64,000 bases of DNA from Devosia indica (GTDB lineage Bacteria; Pseudomonadota; Alphaproteobacteria; Rhizobiales; Devosiaceae), in contig NZ_PYVZ01000016.1 of NCBI RefSeq assembly GCF_003056405.1, forward strand, positions 1 through 64,000. The letters are read 5' to 3'. The notes under the pieces are model-generated. The model did no database searches and had not been told where the DNA came from. It saw only the letters and a list, made by a program, of their open reading frames with translations. Both the position numbers and the translations under genes were made by a program. Each line of letters starts with the position of its first letter. The first letter of the stretch is position 1. Shown one piece after another: positions 24,518 through 33,929 of the stretch.

Positions 24518-26155
24518 ATGATGAGTGATTGGTGGCGCGGCGGAGTGATCTATCAGGTCTATCCACGCTCGTTTCAGGACAGCAATGGCGATGGCGTGGG
24601 CGATTTGCCGGGCATCATCGACCGGCTGGGCCACATTGCCAGCCTCGGCGTCGACTGCATCTGGCTCTCACCCATCACCCAGTCGCCCCAGGCCGATATG
24701 GGCTATGACGTGTCCGACTACACCCAGGTCGATCCGCTCTTCGGCTCGCTGGAGGACTTCGACCAGTTGATCACCAAGGCCCATGCTCTGGGTCTCAAGG
24801 TCATCATGGACCAGGTTGTCAGCCACACTTCCGACGAGCACCCCTGGTTCGCCGAATCCAGTGTCTCGCGCGATAACGCCAGGGCCGACTGGTACGTCTG
24901 GGCCGATGCCAGGTCCGATGGCACCCCGCCCAATAACTGGCTTTCGGTGTTCGGCGGCTCGGCCTGGGAATGGCACACCTCGCGCAAGCAATATTACCTG
25001 CACAACTTCCTGACGTCCCAGCCGGACCTCAATTTCCATAATCCCGCGGTGCAGGATGCGGTGCTCGATATCATGCGCTTCTGGCTCGATCGCGGGCTCG
25101 ATGGCTTCCGCCTCGACACCGTGAACTATTATTTCCACGACGCCAGATTGCGCTCCAATCCGCCGCTCAAATCCCTCAAGGGCAAGCCGGCGACCAACCC
25201 CTATGACATGCAGAGCCACAAATACTCCAAGAGCCAGCCGGAGAATGTGACCTGGCTCAAGAAGCTCCGCAAACTGCTCGATCAATATCCCGGCACCACC
25301 ACCGTGGGCGAGGTGGGCGATGATGAGCGGGGCGTGGAACTGATGAAGCAATACACCTCCGGCACCGACATGCTGCACCAGTGCTATTCCTTCGATTTCC
25401 TGGGCCCCAAATTCACCGCCAAACATTTCCGCTCCAAGGTCGAAGGCTTTTTCGCCGATGGCGAAACCGGCTGGCCCTGCTGGAGCTTTTCCAATCACGA
25501 CGTCATCCGCCACATGACGCGCTGGGCCCCCCATGCCGTGTCACCGGCCGATCTGTCCCGGCAGGCTGCCGCGCTGGTGCTGACGCTCAAGGGATCGGCC
25601 GGCCTTTATCAGGGCGAGGAACTGGGCCTGCCCGAAGCCGATATTCTTTATGATGAGCTGACCGATCCACGCGGCATCCGCTTCTGGCCCGAGGACAAGG
25701 GGCGCGATGGCTGCCGCACGCCAATGCCTTGGCAACGCGATCTGCCCCATGCCGGCTTTACCACCGGCACGCCCTGGCTTCCGGTCAAACCGGCACAATC
25801 TGCCTTGAGCGTGGATGTGCAGGAAGCCGACCCGGACTCCACCCTCAATGCCTATCGGACGCTGCTGGCCTGGCGCAAAACGCACCCGGCGCTGATTACC
25901 GGTGACATCGCCTTTTTCAAATGCGACGAGCCGGTGCTCGCCTATCGCCGCTCGGGCGAGGACCAGGATCTGATCTGCGTCTTCAACCTCTCGGCCGAGC
26001 CGCGCGTGGTGAAGCTGTCAAAAATGAAACCGTCGCTCGAACCGGTCAGCCACAATGCCACGCTCGAAGGGGCATCACTGCAACTCGGGCCAAATGGTTT
26101 CGCTGTTCTTCCCGCACCGGTCGGAGAGGGCAGGGTGGGCTACAAGGCGCGCTAG
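24518..26155 (+). CDS. GH13 alpha-glucosidase (oligo-1,6-glucosidase-like)
   Basis: A 545-aa retaining glycoside hydrolase of family GH13. Conserved regions in order: DWWRGGVIYQVYPRSFQD, the QSPQADMGYDVSDY loop, VVSHTSDEHPWF (region I), DGFRLDTVNYYFHD with the nucleophile Asp (region II), TTVGEVGDDERG with the acid/base Glu (region III) and FSNHDVIRHMTRW (region IV). The GEVGD and VNYYFHD motifs recall the GH13_23 alpha-glucosidases of alphaproteobacteria. It has no signal peptide, so it is cytoplasmic and acts on imported oligosaccharides. GGAG lies shortly before the ATG at 24518; a second ATG follows at 24521. No sugar transporter is adjacent. Confidence 0.95.
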   Translation: MMSDWWRGGVIYQVYPRSFQDSNGDGVGDLPGIIDRLGHIASLGVDCIWLSPITQSPQADMGYDVSDYTQVDPLFGSLEDFDQLITKAHALGLKVIMDQVVSHTSDEHPWFAESSVSRDNARADWYVWADARSDGTPPNNWLSVFGGSAWEWHTSRKQYYLHNFLTSQPDLNFHNPAVQDAVLDIMRFWLDRGLDGFRLDTVNYYFHDARLRSNPPLKSLKGKPATNPYDMQSHKYSKSQPENVTWLKKLRKLLDQYPGTTTVGEVGDDERGVELMKQYTSGTDMLHQCYSFDFLGPKFTAKHFRSKVEGFFADGETGWPCWSFSNHDVIRHMTRWAPHAVSPADLSRQAAALVLTLKGSAGLYQGEELGLPEADILYDELTDPRGIRFWPEDKGRDGCRTPMPWQRDLPHAGFTTGTPWLPVKPAQSALSVDVQEADPDSTLNAYRTLLAWRKTHPALITGDIAFFKCDEPVLAYRRSGEDQDLICVFNLSAEPRVVKLSKMKPSLEPVSHNATLEGASLQLGPNGFAVLPAPVGEGRVGYKAR

Positions 26156-26226
26156 GGTTACGCTAGGGAACCACGTTTTGGGCAGCGTGGATGACGCTGC
26201 CACTCCCGCCGTTCTGGCAGCTCGGC

Positions 26227-26526
26227 TCACATATACACGCGCTCAAACGATTGGGGGTGGAAGAACTGCATTTCCTCCCCGCTGGGTGTGCGCACGAATG
26301 CACGGATGCATCCGCCCCACATTTCGGCGCGGGTGGCATCCACGCCCATGCGGCGCAGCCGCATCAGGTTAAATTCGTTCTGGTCGCTTTCGCTGAACTT
26401 GTCTCCCAGGGTCACCCCGAAGGAAATGCTCACGCCCGGCCGGTTGGCCAGGCATTGCGCGGTAGATGCCTGGGCCGTGCCGCAAAGGGCGAGGACAAGC
26501 AGGACTGGCGTAACAATTCGGATCAT
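26227..26526 (-). CDS. small secreted protein of unknown function
   Basis: A 99-aa protein with a clear Sec signal peptide (MIRIVTPVLLVLALCGTAQA, cleavage expected before STAQ). The mature part, about 80 residues, has two Cys (AQCLANRP and WGGCIRAF) that could form a disulfide, and a Phe/Gln-rich end. I recognise no family. AAAGGAG stands nine bases before the ATG (a GTG one codon earlier is also possible). It begins 34 bp after the stop of the AbrB-like membrane protein gene and is probably in its operon. Confidence 0.72.
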   Translation of the reverse strand: MIRIVTPVLLVLALCGTAQASTAQCLANRPGVSISFGVTLGDKFSESDQNEFNLMRLRRMGVDATRAEMWGGCIRAFVRTPSGEEMQFFHPQSFERVYM

Positions 26527-26560
26527 CACTGCAATCTCCTTTGCTCGAATTTCATGCCGC

Positions 26561-27631
26561 TCAATTGTGGCCGTCTTGCGCCTGTGGCCCAATGCGCCGC
26601 ACCATTATTGCAACGGCCGGAATGGCAAAACTGAGCAGCAGCAGCCGGATGACATGGTGGGCGGCAATGAATGCGGTGTCATAGCCCAGCGCAATGCCAA
26701 GCGCGCCCATGCCCTCAAGGGCGCCCGGCGACAGGCCCAGCCAGATCTGTCCGAACGGCATGTCCACCAATTGCGCGACGCCCAGCGCCATCACCGTGAC
26801 AACGCTGACGGTCATCGCGGTTGCGATCAGCCCGCCCTTGGCTGCGGCCATGAACTCCGTGCGCGTGATCCCCACGAAACGCGACCCGATCAGCGCTCCG
26901 GTCAGCACAAAGGTTGCAACCACCAGCGGGGTCGGCATTGCCTCTGTATAGAGCCCGCCCAGCTTGGCCGCCGTAGCTGCCGCCATGGCGCCCAGCACCA
27001 TGCCGGCCGGCACCTTGAGCCGCATGAAGATCAGCCCCGCCGCCACGCAGACTGCAGCCAGCAGCGTCAGTTGCAGCGGGCTGAGAAATTCCGATGCCGT
27101 CTGGGTCGCGAAATGGTCGATCGGCAGGAACACCGCACCAATCGGCACGGCAATGGTCAGCATCAGAATGCGGATGACCTGGATGATCACGATCTGTCGG
27201 GCATTGCCGATGCCCGTGGCGGCAATGCCCATGACAAAGCTCAAATGCCCCGGAAACGAACTGAGATAGGCCGTGCCCGGATCGAGCTTGAACACCTTGG
27301 TCAGCATCCAGCCGGTCGTGGCCACGATAATCACCAGTTCGATTGCCAGCGCGGCCAGCGATATTGGCCAGCTCCCCAGCAATTGCAGGCTGTCCGGCGC
27401 CACGCTGGCCCCCATCGACATGCCGATCAGCACGAACACCACATTGCGCAGACCATCGGGCAGCATCATGGGGGCCCCGGCCATCGCCGCAATGGTCACG
27501 GCCAGCGCCCCGCCCATCAGCCAGCCGGCGGGCAGTCCGAGCAGCATGGCGATACCGCCGCCCGCCGCGGAAACGGCGAGGGTCAGGAGGACACAAAAGA
27601 TGGTTCGGGAAGAAACGGAAAAGGCTGGCAT
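26561..27631 (-). CDS. AbrB-family (PF05145) integral membrane protein
   Basis: A 356-aa polytopic membrane protein built from two similar halves, each with the conserved pattern GWLMGGALAVTIAA / PAGMVLGAMAAATAA. It includes MLPDGLRNVVFVLIGMSMGASV, YLSSFPGHLSFVMGIA and FGQIWLGLSPGALEGMGALGIALGYD. Family members are annotated as AbrB, or as ammonia monooxygenase by old error; they are likely transporters or regulators of unknown substrate. The gene is upstream of a small secreted-protein gene. Confidence 0.88.
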   Translation of the reverse strand: MPAFSVSSRTIFCVLLTLAVSAAGGGIAMLLGLPAGWLMGGALAVTIAAMAGAPMMLPDGLRNVVFVLIGMSMGASVAPDSLQLLGSWPISLAALAIELVIIVATTGWMLTKVFKLDPGTAYLSSFPGHLSFVMGIAATGIGNARQIVIIQVIRILMLTIAVPIGAVFLPIDHFATQTASEFLSPLQLTLLAAVCVAAGLIFMRLKVPAGMVLGAMAAATAAKLGGLYTEAMPTPLVVATFVLTGALIGSRFVGITRTEFMAAAKGGLIATAMTVSVVTVMALGVAQLVDMPFGQIWLGLSPGALEGMGALGIALGYDTAFIAAHHVIRLLLLSFAIPAVAIMVRRIGPQAQDGHN

Positions 27632-27699
27632 GGTGCTGCCAGCCTTAGACGATCCGCCGTTCGCGCAAAAGCTTGATCTTTCCGATCAACCCGGCGTGC

Positions 27700-28866
27700 C
27701 TACGCCAGGGGCAGCGCCTTTTCCACCAGCCGCACCCAATAGCTCACGCCCACCGGAATGGCTTCGTCATTGAAGTCATAGGTATCGGTATGCAGCTCGG
27801 TCGAATCCCCATTGCCCAGGAAAATATAGGCGCCGGGTCGCTCATTGAGCATGAAGGAGAAATCCTCACCGCCCATGGAGGGTTCTGCTTCGGCGTCGAC
27901 CTGACCGGCGCCGACTACGTCGCGTGCCACCGAGGCGGCAAACTCGGTCTGCTCGGGCGCATTGACCGTCACTGGGTAGCCGCGCGCATAGCGTACGCTG
28001 GCCTCGGCCCCAAAGCTGCGGGCGAATTGCGGGACAAACTCGGCCAGCCGCGTCTCGATGAAGTCCTGCACCCCGCCATCCAGCGTCCGCACCGTGCCGG
28101 TGATCTTGGCGGTGCGCGAAATCACATTGTCTGCCTCGCCGGCCTCGACCATGGTGACGCTGAGCACCGCGCTCTGCAGCGGATCGAGATTGCGCGACAC
28201 AATCGTCTGCAGCGCCGTCACCATCTGGGCGGCAACGATGATCGGGTCGATCGTGGCGTGGGGCCGCGCCGCATGCCCGCCTTTGCCGACAATATCGATG
28301 TAGAACCGGTCGGTGGCCGCCATGATGCCGCCGCTGCGAATGCCGAATGTTCCCACCGGCATGCCCGGCCAATTGTGCATGCCATAGACTTCGGCGATGT
28401 CGAACCTGTCCAACAGGCCGTCATCTAGCATCACCTTGCCGCCACCGCCGCCCTCTTCTGCCGGCTGGAAGATCAGCGCCACGCGCCCGTCGAAATTGCG
28501 CGTTTCGGCCAGATATTTCGCCGCACCCAGCAACATGGCGGTGTGCCCGTCATGGCCGCAGGCATGCATCCGGCCCTGATGGGTGGAGGCATGCGGCAGC
28601 CCGGTCTTTTCGGTCATCGGCAGGGCGTCCATATCGGCGCGCAGCCCGATCATCCGATTGCCCGTGCCGCGGCCATTAATGACGGCGACAACGCCCGTTT
28701 CCCCTATTCCGGTCACCACCTCGTCGCAGCCGAATGCCCTGAGCTTGTCCGCCACGATGCCGGCCGTCCGATGCACATCAAACAGCAGTTCAGGGTGGGC
28801 ATGAAAGTCCTGCCGCCAGGCGGCGATTTCGGGCTGGAATTCGGCGACGCGGTTGAGAACGGGCAT
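27700..28866 (-). CDS. M20 family amidohydrolase (hippurate hydrolase/aminoacylase type)
   Basis: A 388-aa metallopeptidase-fold amidohydrolase (M20D). Metal ligands and catalytic residues appear in DFHAHPELLFDVHRTA, LRADMDALPM, GRMHACGHDGHTAML, FQPAEEGGGGGKVMLDDG and YGMHNWPGMPVG, with a dimerisation domain after GIRSGGIMAATDRFYIDI. The final segment SMGGEDFSFMLNERPGAYIFLGNG is typical. Such enzymes hydrolyse N-acyl amino acids, hippurate or indole-acetyl conjugates; the substrate is not determined by sequence. A single gene, divergent from etfBA across about 210 bp. Confidence 0.94.
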   Translation of the reverse strand: MPVLNRVAEFQPEIAAWRQDFHAHPELLFDVHRTAGIVADKLRAFGCDEVVTGIGETGVVAVINGRGTGNRMIGLRADMDALPMTEKTGLPHASTHQGRMHACGHDGHTAMLLGAAKYLAETRNFDGRVALIFQPAEEGGGGGKVMLDDGLLDRFDIAEVYGMHNWPGMPVGTFGIRSGGIMAATDRFYIDIVGKGGHAARPHATIDPIIVAAQMVTALQTIVSRNLDPLQSAVLSVTMVEAGEADNVISRTAKITGTVRTLDGGVQDFIETRLAEFVPQFARSFGAEASVRYARGYPVTVNAPEQTEFAASVARDVVGAGQVDAEAEPSMGGEDFSFMLNERPGAYIFLGNGDSTELHTDTYDFNDEAIPVGVSYWVRLVEKALPLA

Positions 28867-29078
28867 GCAACAATCCGGGACTCGGGAAAAGAGGGCGCAA
28901 TGTCTCCGTCCGGGCCCCGGCAGTCAACTCTACACCATGTCGCGCCGGAACACGTGGGCACCTCTTTCCAACATTTCGCGCCAGACCGAACCGATATTCC
29001 CCCGCCGCGCCTTGCTCCTTTCGGGCCTTTTTGTCAGAAAGCCGCCAACTCCCGGGGATTGCCCAGAAAAGGTTGGCT

Positions 29079-29837
29079 ATGAAAATTCTCGTCGCGGTCA
29101 AACGCGTGGTCGATCACAATGTCCGCATTCGGGTTCGGCCCGATGGGTCGGGCGTCGAGACAAGTGGCGTGCGCATGTCCATGAACCCGTTCTGCAAGCA
29201 TGCCGTGGAAGCGGCCGTGCAACTGGCAGAGGCAGGGGCGGCAGACGAGATCGTCATTGTCTCCATCGGCCCCAAACCGGCCAATGATGTCATCCTGACG
29301 GCCCTGGCCATGGGCGCGCATCGCGGCATTCTCGTCGAAACCGATCAGCCGCTCGAAACCCTGGCCATTGCCAAGCTCCTGGCCAGGGTGGTCGCGGAGG
29401 AGCAGCCCGACCTGGTCCTGCTCGGCAAGCAGGCGGTGGATGATGACAGCAATCATGTCGGCCAGATGCTGGCCGCCCTGACCGACCGGCCCCAGGCCAC
29501 CTTCGCCTCCGAAATCAAGCTCGACGGCACGGCGCTCGAAGTCACCCGTGAAGTGGATTCGGGCCGCGAAACGATTGGTCTGCCGCTGCCCGCCATCGTC
29601 ACTGCCGATCTGCGCCTCAACACGCCGCGCAACGCTGCCCTGCCCATGGTGATGAAGGCGCGCTCCAAGCCGCTGGCCATACGTCCGGCGACCGAATTCG
29701 GCGTCGACCTCACCCCGCGCCTCGCGGTTGAAAAGGTCTCGCCCCCGCCCGAACGGGCCGCCGGCGCCACGGTGAACTCGGTGACCGAACTGGCCGCCAT
29801 CATCGCCGCCGATGTCAACGAGATGGAGGCGATCTGA
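29079..29837 (+). CDS. etfB: electron transfer flavoprotein beta subunit
   Basis: A 252-aa ETF beta chain, partner of EtfA. The heterodimer takes electrons from acyl-CoA and other dehydrogenases to ETF-ubiquinone oxidoreductase. Visible family motifs are MKILVAVKRVVDHNVRIRV at the start, MSMNPFCKHAVEAAVQLAE, the AMP-binding region VLLGKQAVDDDSNHVGQMLAALTDRPQ, the EVTREVDSGRETIGLPLPAIVTADLRLN signature, and the recognition loop with LPMVMKARSKPL. The ATG at 29079 is chosen with AAAAGG upstream; earlier codons are leader. Its stop overlaps the etfA start (TGATG). Confidence 0.97.
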   Translation: MKILVAVKRVVDHNVRIRVRPDGSGVETSGVRMSMNPFCKHAVEAAVQLAEAGAADEIVIVSIGPKPANDVILTALAMGAHRGILVETDQPLETLAIAKLLARVVAEEQPDLVLLGKQAVDDDSNHVGQMLAALTDRPQATFASEIKLDGTALEVTREVDSGRETIGLPLPAIVTADLRLNTPRNAALPMVMKARSKPLAIRPATEFGVDLTPRLAVEKVSPPPERAAGATVNSVTELAAIIAADVNEMEAI

Positions 29838-30760
29838 TGAGCGTTCTGCTTCTCGCCGAGCTCGACGATGGCACCCTCTCGGCCGCCACCGCGCGGACCG
29901 TCGCCGCCGCGGCTCAGCTCGGCCCGGTCGATCTTCTGGTCCCCGGTCCCCGCGCCGCTGCCGATCAAGCCACGGCAATCGCTGGCGTCGCCAAGGTCAT
30001 CCACGCCAAGCAGGCCCTGCTGGCCGACGGCCTGGCCAACCTGCTGGCCGGACTGGCCGAAGGTTACACCATCATTGCCGCCTCCGCCTCGACCACTGGC
30101 AAGGATGTGATGCCGCGCCTTGCCGCCCGGCTCGATATCCAGCCGGTCACCGACATCGTCGCTATCGAGGGCGCCAATCGCTTCGTCCGCCCCATCTATG
30201 CCGGCAACGCACTCGAAACCGTCACCGACCCGCAACAAAAGCATGTGCTGACCTTCCGCGCCTCGGCCTTCCGCCCGGCGGCGTCGGACAACGCGGCACC
30301 GGTTGAAACGCTCGATACCGATATCGCCTCCGCAGCCCGTTTCATCGCCGCCCATCGCACCCAGAGCGACATCCCCGATCTGGCCACCGCGCAGATCGTG
30401 GTTGGCGGCGGCGTCTCGGTCGGCTCGGCGGAAGGCTTCAAGCTGGTCGAAGCCCTCGGCAAGACGCTTGGCGCGGCAATCGGCGCCACCCGCGCTGCCG
30501 TCGACGCTGGTTATGCTCCCAATGACTGGCAGGTCGGCCAGACGGGCAAGATCATTGCCCCCGATCTCTATATTGCCGTCGGCATTTCCGGGGCGCTGCA
30601 GCATCTCGCCGGCATTCAGGGCGCCAGGAAGATCATCGCCATCAACACCGATCCTGAAGCCCCTCTGGTCAAGATTGCCGATGTGGCGCTGATCGGCGAT
30701 CTCTTCGAAATCCTGCCGCAACTAACGGCGGAACTGGAGAAATCGGGCGTCAGACGCTAG
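29837..30760 (+). CDS. etfA: electron transfer flavoprotein alpha subunit
   Basis: A 307-aa ETF alpha chain. The N-terminal domain resembles EtfB. The C-terminal FAD domain shows VVGGGVSVGSAEGFKLVEALG, GATRAAVDAGYAPNDWQVGQTGK, and the FAD-binding signature in LYIAVGISGALQHLAG followed by KIIAINTDPEAPLVKIAD. It is translationally coupled to etfB through a 1-nt overlap. Length and motifs are complete. Confidence 0.97.
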   Translation: MSVLLLAELDDGTLSAATARTVAAAAQLGPVDLLVPGPRAAADQATAIAGVAKVIHAKQALLADGLANLLAGLAEGYTIIAASASTTGKDVMPRLAARLDIQPVTDIVAIEGANRFVRPIYAGNALETVTDPQQKHVLTFRASAFRPAASDNAAPVETLDTDIASAARFIAAHRTQSDIPDLATAQIVVGGGVSVGSAEGFKLVEALGKTLGAAIGATRAAVDAGYAPNDWQVGQTGKIIAPDLYIAVGISGALQHLAGIQGARKIIAINTDPEAPLVKIADVALIGDLFEILPQLTAELEKSGVRR

Positions 30761-30769
30761 CCCGCCAAT

Positions 30770-30797
30770 TTGCAAAAATTCCTGTGCGGCCTATAAA
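30770..30797 (+). promoter_or_regulatory. candidate sigma-70 promoter of the aromatic aminotransferase gene
   Basis: TTGCAA (30770-30775), 16 bases, TATAAA (30792-30797), about 33 bases before the start codon. The -10 box lies in the loop of a GCGGCC/GGCCGC hairpin (30786-30803). Confidence 0.45.
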
Positions 30798-30829
30798 GGC
30801 CGCGCCTTCTCACCGGATCTTCGGAAAAA

Positions 30830-32014
30830 ATGTTCGAAACCCTCTCCAAGGCCCCTGGCGACAAGATTCTGGCGCTCATGGGCGAATACGCTGCCGACTC
30901 CCGCCCCACCAAGATCGACCTCGGCGTCGGCGTCTATAAGGACGAAAAAGGCGTAACGCCGATCATGTCCTCGGTCCGCAAGGCCGAACAGCTTATGCTT
31001 TCGAACGAGAAGACCAAATCCTATCTCGGCATTGCCGGCAATAAGGGCTTCGGCGCCGCCGTGCTCGATCTTGTGCTGGCCGATAGCGTAGACCGCGCTC
31101 GCGTCCGCATCGCCCAGGCCCCTGGTGGCACTGGTTCGCTCTGGGTGCTGATGCAACTGGTCAATCGCGCCCGTCCCGGCGCCACGGTCCATGTTTCCGA
31201 TCCGACCTGGGCCAACCACAATCCCATCGTCATTGGCTCGGGCCTCAAGGTTGCCACCTACCCATATTTCGATCCCGAAACCCGCGCGGTGAAGGTCGAT
31301 GAGATGTTGGCCGCGCTGGACAAGCTCGGCCCTGATGATGTCGTGCTGCTGCATGGTTGCTGCCACAACCCCACAGGCGCCAATCTCAACAACGAGCAGT
31401 GGGACCAGGTGGCTGCAAGCCTCGCCCGAACCGGCGCGCTGCCCTTCATCGATCTGGCCTATCTCGGCTTCGGCGATGGTATCGAGCCCGATGCCTATGG
31501 CACCCGCAAGGTCCTTGCCTCGGTCCCCGAAGCGCTGATCGCCTTTTCCGGCTCGAAGAATTTCGGGCTTTATCGTGAGCGCATCGGCGCCGCCGTTCTG
31601 GTTGCCCGCGACGGCGAGCAGGCCGATGTGACCAATTCCCAGCTCCTCAACATCATCCGCGGTGCCTATTCCCAGCCGCCCGATCATGGTGCCGAGATCA
31701 TCCGCACCATTCTCGAGGACGCCGAATTGCGCGCTGAATGGGAAGCCGAGCTGGCCGACATGCGCAATCGCATGATCGTGCTGCGCGAAAAGCTGGCCGC
31801 CGCCATTCGTGAGCGGTCCAACTCAAGCGATTTTGACTTTATCGCCGATCACCGTGGCATGTTTTCGCTGCTCGGCCTCTCGGTCGAGGCGGTTGATCAT
31901 CTTAAGGCCGAAAACGGGGTCTATATGACTTCGGACAGTCGCATCAATGTTGCCGGCATCCCGGAAGATCGCGTTGGCGATCTGGCCGAAGCCGTTTTGG
32001 CCGCCATTCGCTGA
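30830..32014 (+). CDS. tyrB: aromatic amino acid/aspartate aminotransferase (class I)
   Basis: A 394-aa fold-type I PLP enzyme of the AspC/TyrB subgroup. Landmarks are DLGVGVYKDEKGVTPIM, APGGTGSLWVLMQL, DPTWANHNPI, LLHGCCHNPTGANL, PFIDLAYLGFGDG, the PLP lysine in SGSKNFGLYRERIG, and the substrate Arg region DSRINVAGIPED. The family transfers amino groups between aspartate or aromatic amino acids and 2-oxoglutarate; TyrB-like specificity is favoured by overall similarity but is not proven. A hairpin and a candidate promoter lie just upstream. Confidence 0.93.
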   Translation: MFETLSKAPGDKILALMGEYAADSRPTKIDLGVGVYKDEKGVTPIMSSVRKAEQLMLSNEKTKSYLGIAGNKGFGAAVLDLVLADSVDRARVRIAQAPGGTGSLWVLMQLVNRARPGATVHVSDPTWANHNPIVIGSGLKVATYPYFDPETRAVKVDEMLAALDKLGPDDVVLLHGCCHNPTGANLNNEQWDQVAASLARTGALPFIDLAYLGFGDGIEPDAYGTRKVLASVPEALIAFSGSKNFGLYRERIGAAVLVARDGEQADVTNSQLLNIIRGAYSQPPDHGAEIIRTILEDAELRAEWEAELADMRNRMIVLREKLAAAIRERSNSSDFDFIADHRGMFSLLGLSVEAVDHLKAENGVYMTSDSRINVAGIPEDRVGDLAEAVLAAIR

Positions 32015-32095
32015 TCCAGTGGCTTGCGGCAACCCGCGGCCATGTCTACATCTGGTCTAAGCGCCAGACAGAATTCGAGTTTTTAGGAGGGAACG

Positions 32096-32749
32096 ATGAA
32101 GTTCTTCGTCGACACTGCAGATACCGCCGCCATCAAGGAGCTTCATGATACCGGGCTGCTCGACGGTGTGACCACCAACCCGTCGCTGATCGCCAAGTCC
32201 GGCCGCGACTTCAAGGAAGTCATTGCTGAGATCTGTGCCATCGTGCCCGGCCCGGTTTCGGCCGAAGTAGCATCGCTGGAATATGACGGCATGGTTGCCG
32301 AGGGCGAAACCCTGGCCAAGATCGCCTCCAATGTCGTGATCAAGCTGCCCCTGACCATGGCCGGCCTCAAGGCCACCAAGTATTTCAAGGAAAAGGGCGT
32401 CAAGACCAACGTCACCCTCTGCTTTGCAGCCAATCAGGCCCTGCTCGCCGCCAAGGCCGGCGCGACATATATCTCGCCCTTCATCGGCCGCCTCGACGAC
32501 ATCAATATCGACGGCATGGAACTGATCGAGTCCATCCGCACCATCTACGACAACTACCAGTTCGAGACCCAGATCCTGGCCGCCTCGATCCGTTCGGCCA
32601 ACCACGTCACCCAGGCGGCCCTTGCCGGTGCCGATGTGGCCACCATCCCGCCCGATGTCATCAAGAAGCTGGCCCTGCACCCGCTGACCGACAAGGGCAT
32701 CGAAGGCTTCCTCAAGGATTGGAAGGCCACCGGCCAGTCGATCCTGTAA
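32096..32749 (+). CDS. fsa: transaldolase-like fructose-6-phosphate aldolase (FSA/TalC type)
   Basis: A 217-aa short transaldolase-family protein. It starts [16 protein letters not shown] and contains [14 protein letters not shown], the Schiff-base lysine in [51 protein letters not shown], and the closing [15 protein letters not shown]. It belongs to the FSA/MipB group, whose members either cleave fructose 6-phosphate or act as true transaldolases; the sequence alone does not separate these. An excellent TTAGGAGGG precedes the ATG. A strong intrinsic terminator follows. Confidence 0.94.
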   Translation: MKFFVDTADTAAIKELHDTGLLDGVTTNPSLIAKSGRDFKEVIAEICAIVPGPVSAEVASLEYDGMVAEGETLAKIASNVVIKLPLTMAGLKATKYFKEKGVKTNVTLCFAANQALLAAKAGATYISPFIGRLDDINIDGMELIESIRTIYDNYQFETQILAASIRSANHVTQAALAGADVATIPPDVIKKLALHPLTDKGIEGFLKDWKATGQSIL

Positions 32750-32770
32750 AGGGCTTTCGCTCCGCTTTCA

Positions 32771-32814
32771 GACCCCGCCCTTCGATAAGTTCGGGGTGGG
32801 GTCTTTTCTTTTTT
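32771..32814 (+). terminator. rho-independent terminator after the aldolase gene
   Basis: GACCCCGCCC (32771-32780) pairs with GGGTGGGGTC (32794-32803) over a 13-nt loop, followed by TTTTCTTTTTT. It ends only a few bases before the next gene's start codon. Confidence 0.85.
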
Positions 32815-32824
32815 GGAAATGCGC

Positions 32825-33883
32825 ATGGCCGACACCGATCTCGCCGCCCGGATCAAGACTGCCCTGGCCGACGTCGAAATTCCCGGCGGCGGTGACCTGG
32901 CCAGCTATGGCGGCCTTTCCGACGTCATCGTCACCCCCGGCGCCATTGCCTTCGCCATTGCCGTGGCGCCCGGCATGGAGGCTGCCTTCGGCCCGGCGCG
33001 CGAGGAAGCTCAGAAGCGCGCCCAGGCGCTGGGCGGCACCCGCAAGGTCATGGTCTCGCTGACCGCCGAAAAATCCAATGCCCCCAAATTCGGCCATGGC
33101 GCGGCCCAGCCGCAGGGCAAAACGCGGGTCGATGGCGTCAAGCGCATCATCGCCGTCGGCTCCGGCAAGGGTGGCGTGGGCAAGTCGACCACCGCCGTCA
33201 ACATCGCCCTCTCGCTGGCCGCCGAAGGCCTCAAGGTCGGCGTGCTTGACGCCGATCTTTATGGCCCCTCCATCCCCAAGCTGCTTGGCATCGAGGGCAA
33301 GCCTGCCATTCGCGACGATGGCATTTTTACCCCGCACGACGCCTTCGGCTTGAAGGTCATGTCCATCGGCTCCATGCTGGTGCCCGGCCAGGCCGTGGTT
33401 TGGCGCGGCCCCATGGCCACCTCCGGCCTGCGCCAGCTCCTGCGCGAAACCGATTGGGGCGGGCTCGACTGCCTCATTATCGATCTGCCCCCCGGCACAG
33501 GCGACATCCACATCGCTCTCTTCCAGCAGACCATTGTCGATGGCGTGGTCATCGTCTCGACCCCGCAGGATCTCGCGCTGATCGACGCGCAAAAGGCCAT
33601 CGACATGCTGCGCCGCATGTCCGTGCCCGTCCTGGGCCTGGTCGAGAACATGAGCTACTTCATCGCCCCGGACACCGGCAATCGCTATGATATTTTCGGC
33701 ACCGGTGGCGCCGAAAAGGCCGCGGAACGCCTCGAAATTCCCTTTCTTGGCCCGGTCCCGCTGGTCATGTCGATCCGCGAAGGCTCGGACGCCGGCACCC
33801 CCCCACTGGTTACCGCGCCCGACGGCGCGGAGGCCAATGCCTACCGCACGATCGCCCGACGTCTGGTCGCCACCTTGGCGTAG
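32825..33883 (+). CDS. apbC: Mrp/ApbC-family iron-sulfur carrier P-loop ATPase
   Basis: A 352-aa protein with an N-terminal DUF59/MIP18-like domain (about 5-85; RIKTALADVEIPGGGDL, TPGAIAFAIAVAPGMEAA) and a MinD-like ATPase with deviant Walker A GSGKGGVGKSTTAVN, then LDADLYGPSIPKLLG, IIDLPPGTGDIHIALFQQ and VENMSYFIAPDTG. The family carries Fe-S clusters to target apoproteins. The CxxC normally found after ENMS is replaced by A..T (IAPDTG), as in other rhizobial homologues I know of. Starts at 32819 and 32825 are both possible; 32825 is taken. The gene begins within about ten bases of the upstream terminator's T-tract. Confidence 0.93.
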   Translation: MADTDLAARIKTALADVEIPGGGDLASYGGLSDVIVTPGAIAFAIAVAPGMEAAFGPAREEAQKRAQALGGTRKVMVSLTAEKSNAPKFGHGAAQPQGKTRVDGVKRIIAVGSGKGGVGKSTTAVNIALSLAAEGLKVGVLDADLYGPSIPKLLGIEGKPAIRDDGIFTPHDAFGLKVMSIGSMLVPGQAVVWRGPMATSGLRQLLRETDWGGLDCLIIDLPPGTGDIHIALFQQTIVDGVVIVSTPQDLALIDAQKAIDMLRRMSVPVLGLVENMSYFIAPDTGNRYDIFGTGGAEKAAERLEIPFLGPVPLVMSIREGSDAGTPPLVTAPDGAEANAYRTIARRLVATLA

Positions 33884-33929
33884 CCAGACGCTGGCGTTCT
33901 GAGGCACGTACACCATTTATATCGATTGC

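Noticed and set aside
26288..27676. 462-codon forward frame, His/Gln/Arg-rich, opposite the AbrB-like gene
   Set aside because: Composition is that of an antisense frame; the reverse strand encodes a well-formed membrane protein.
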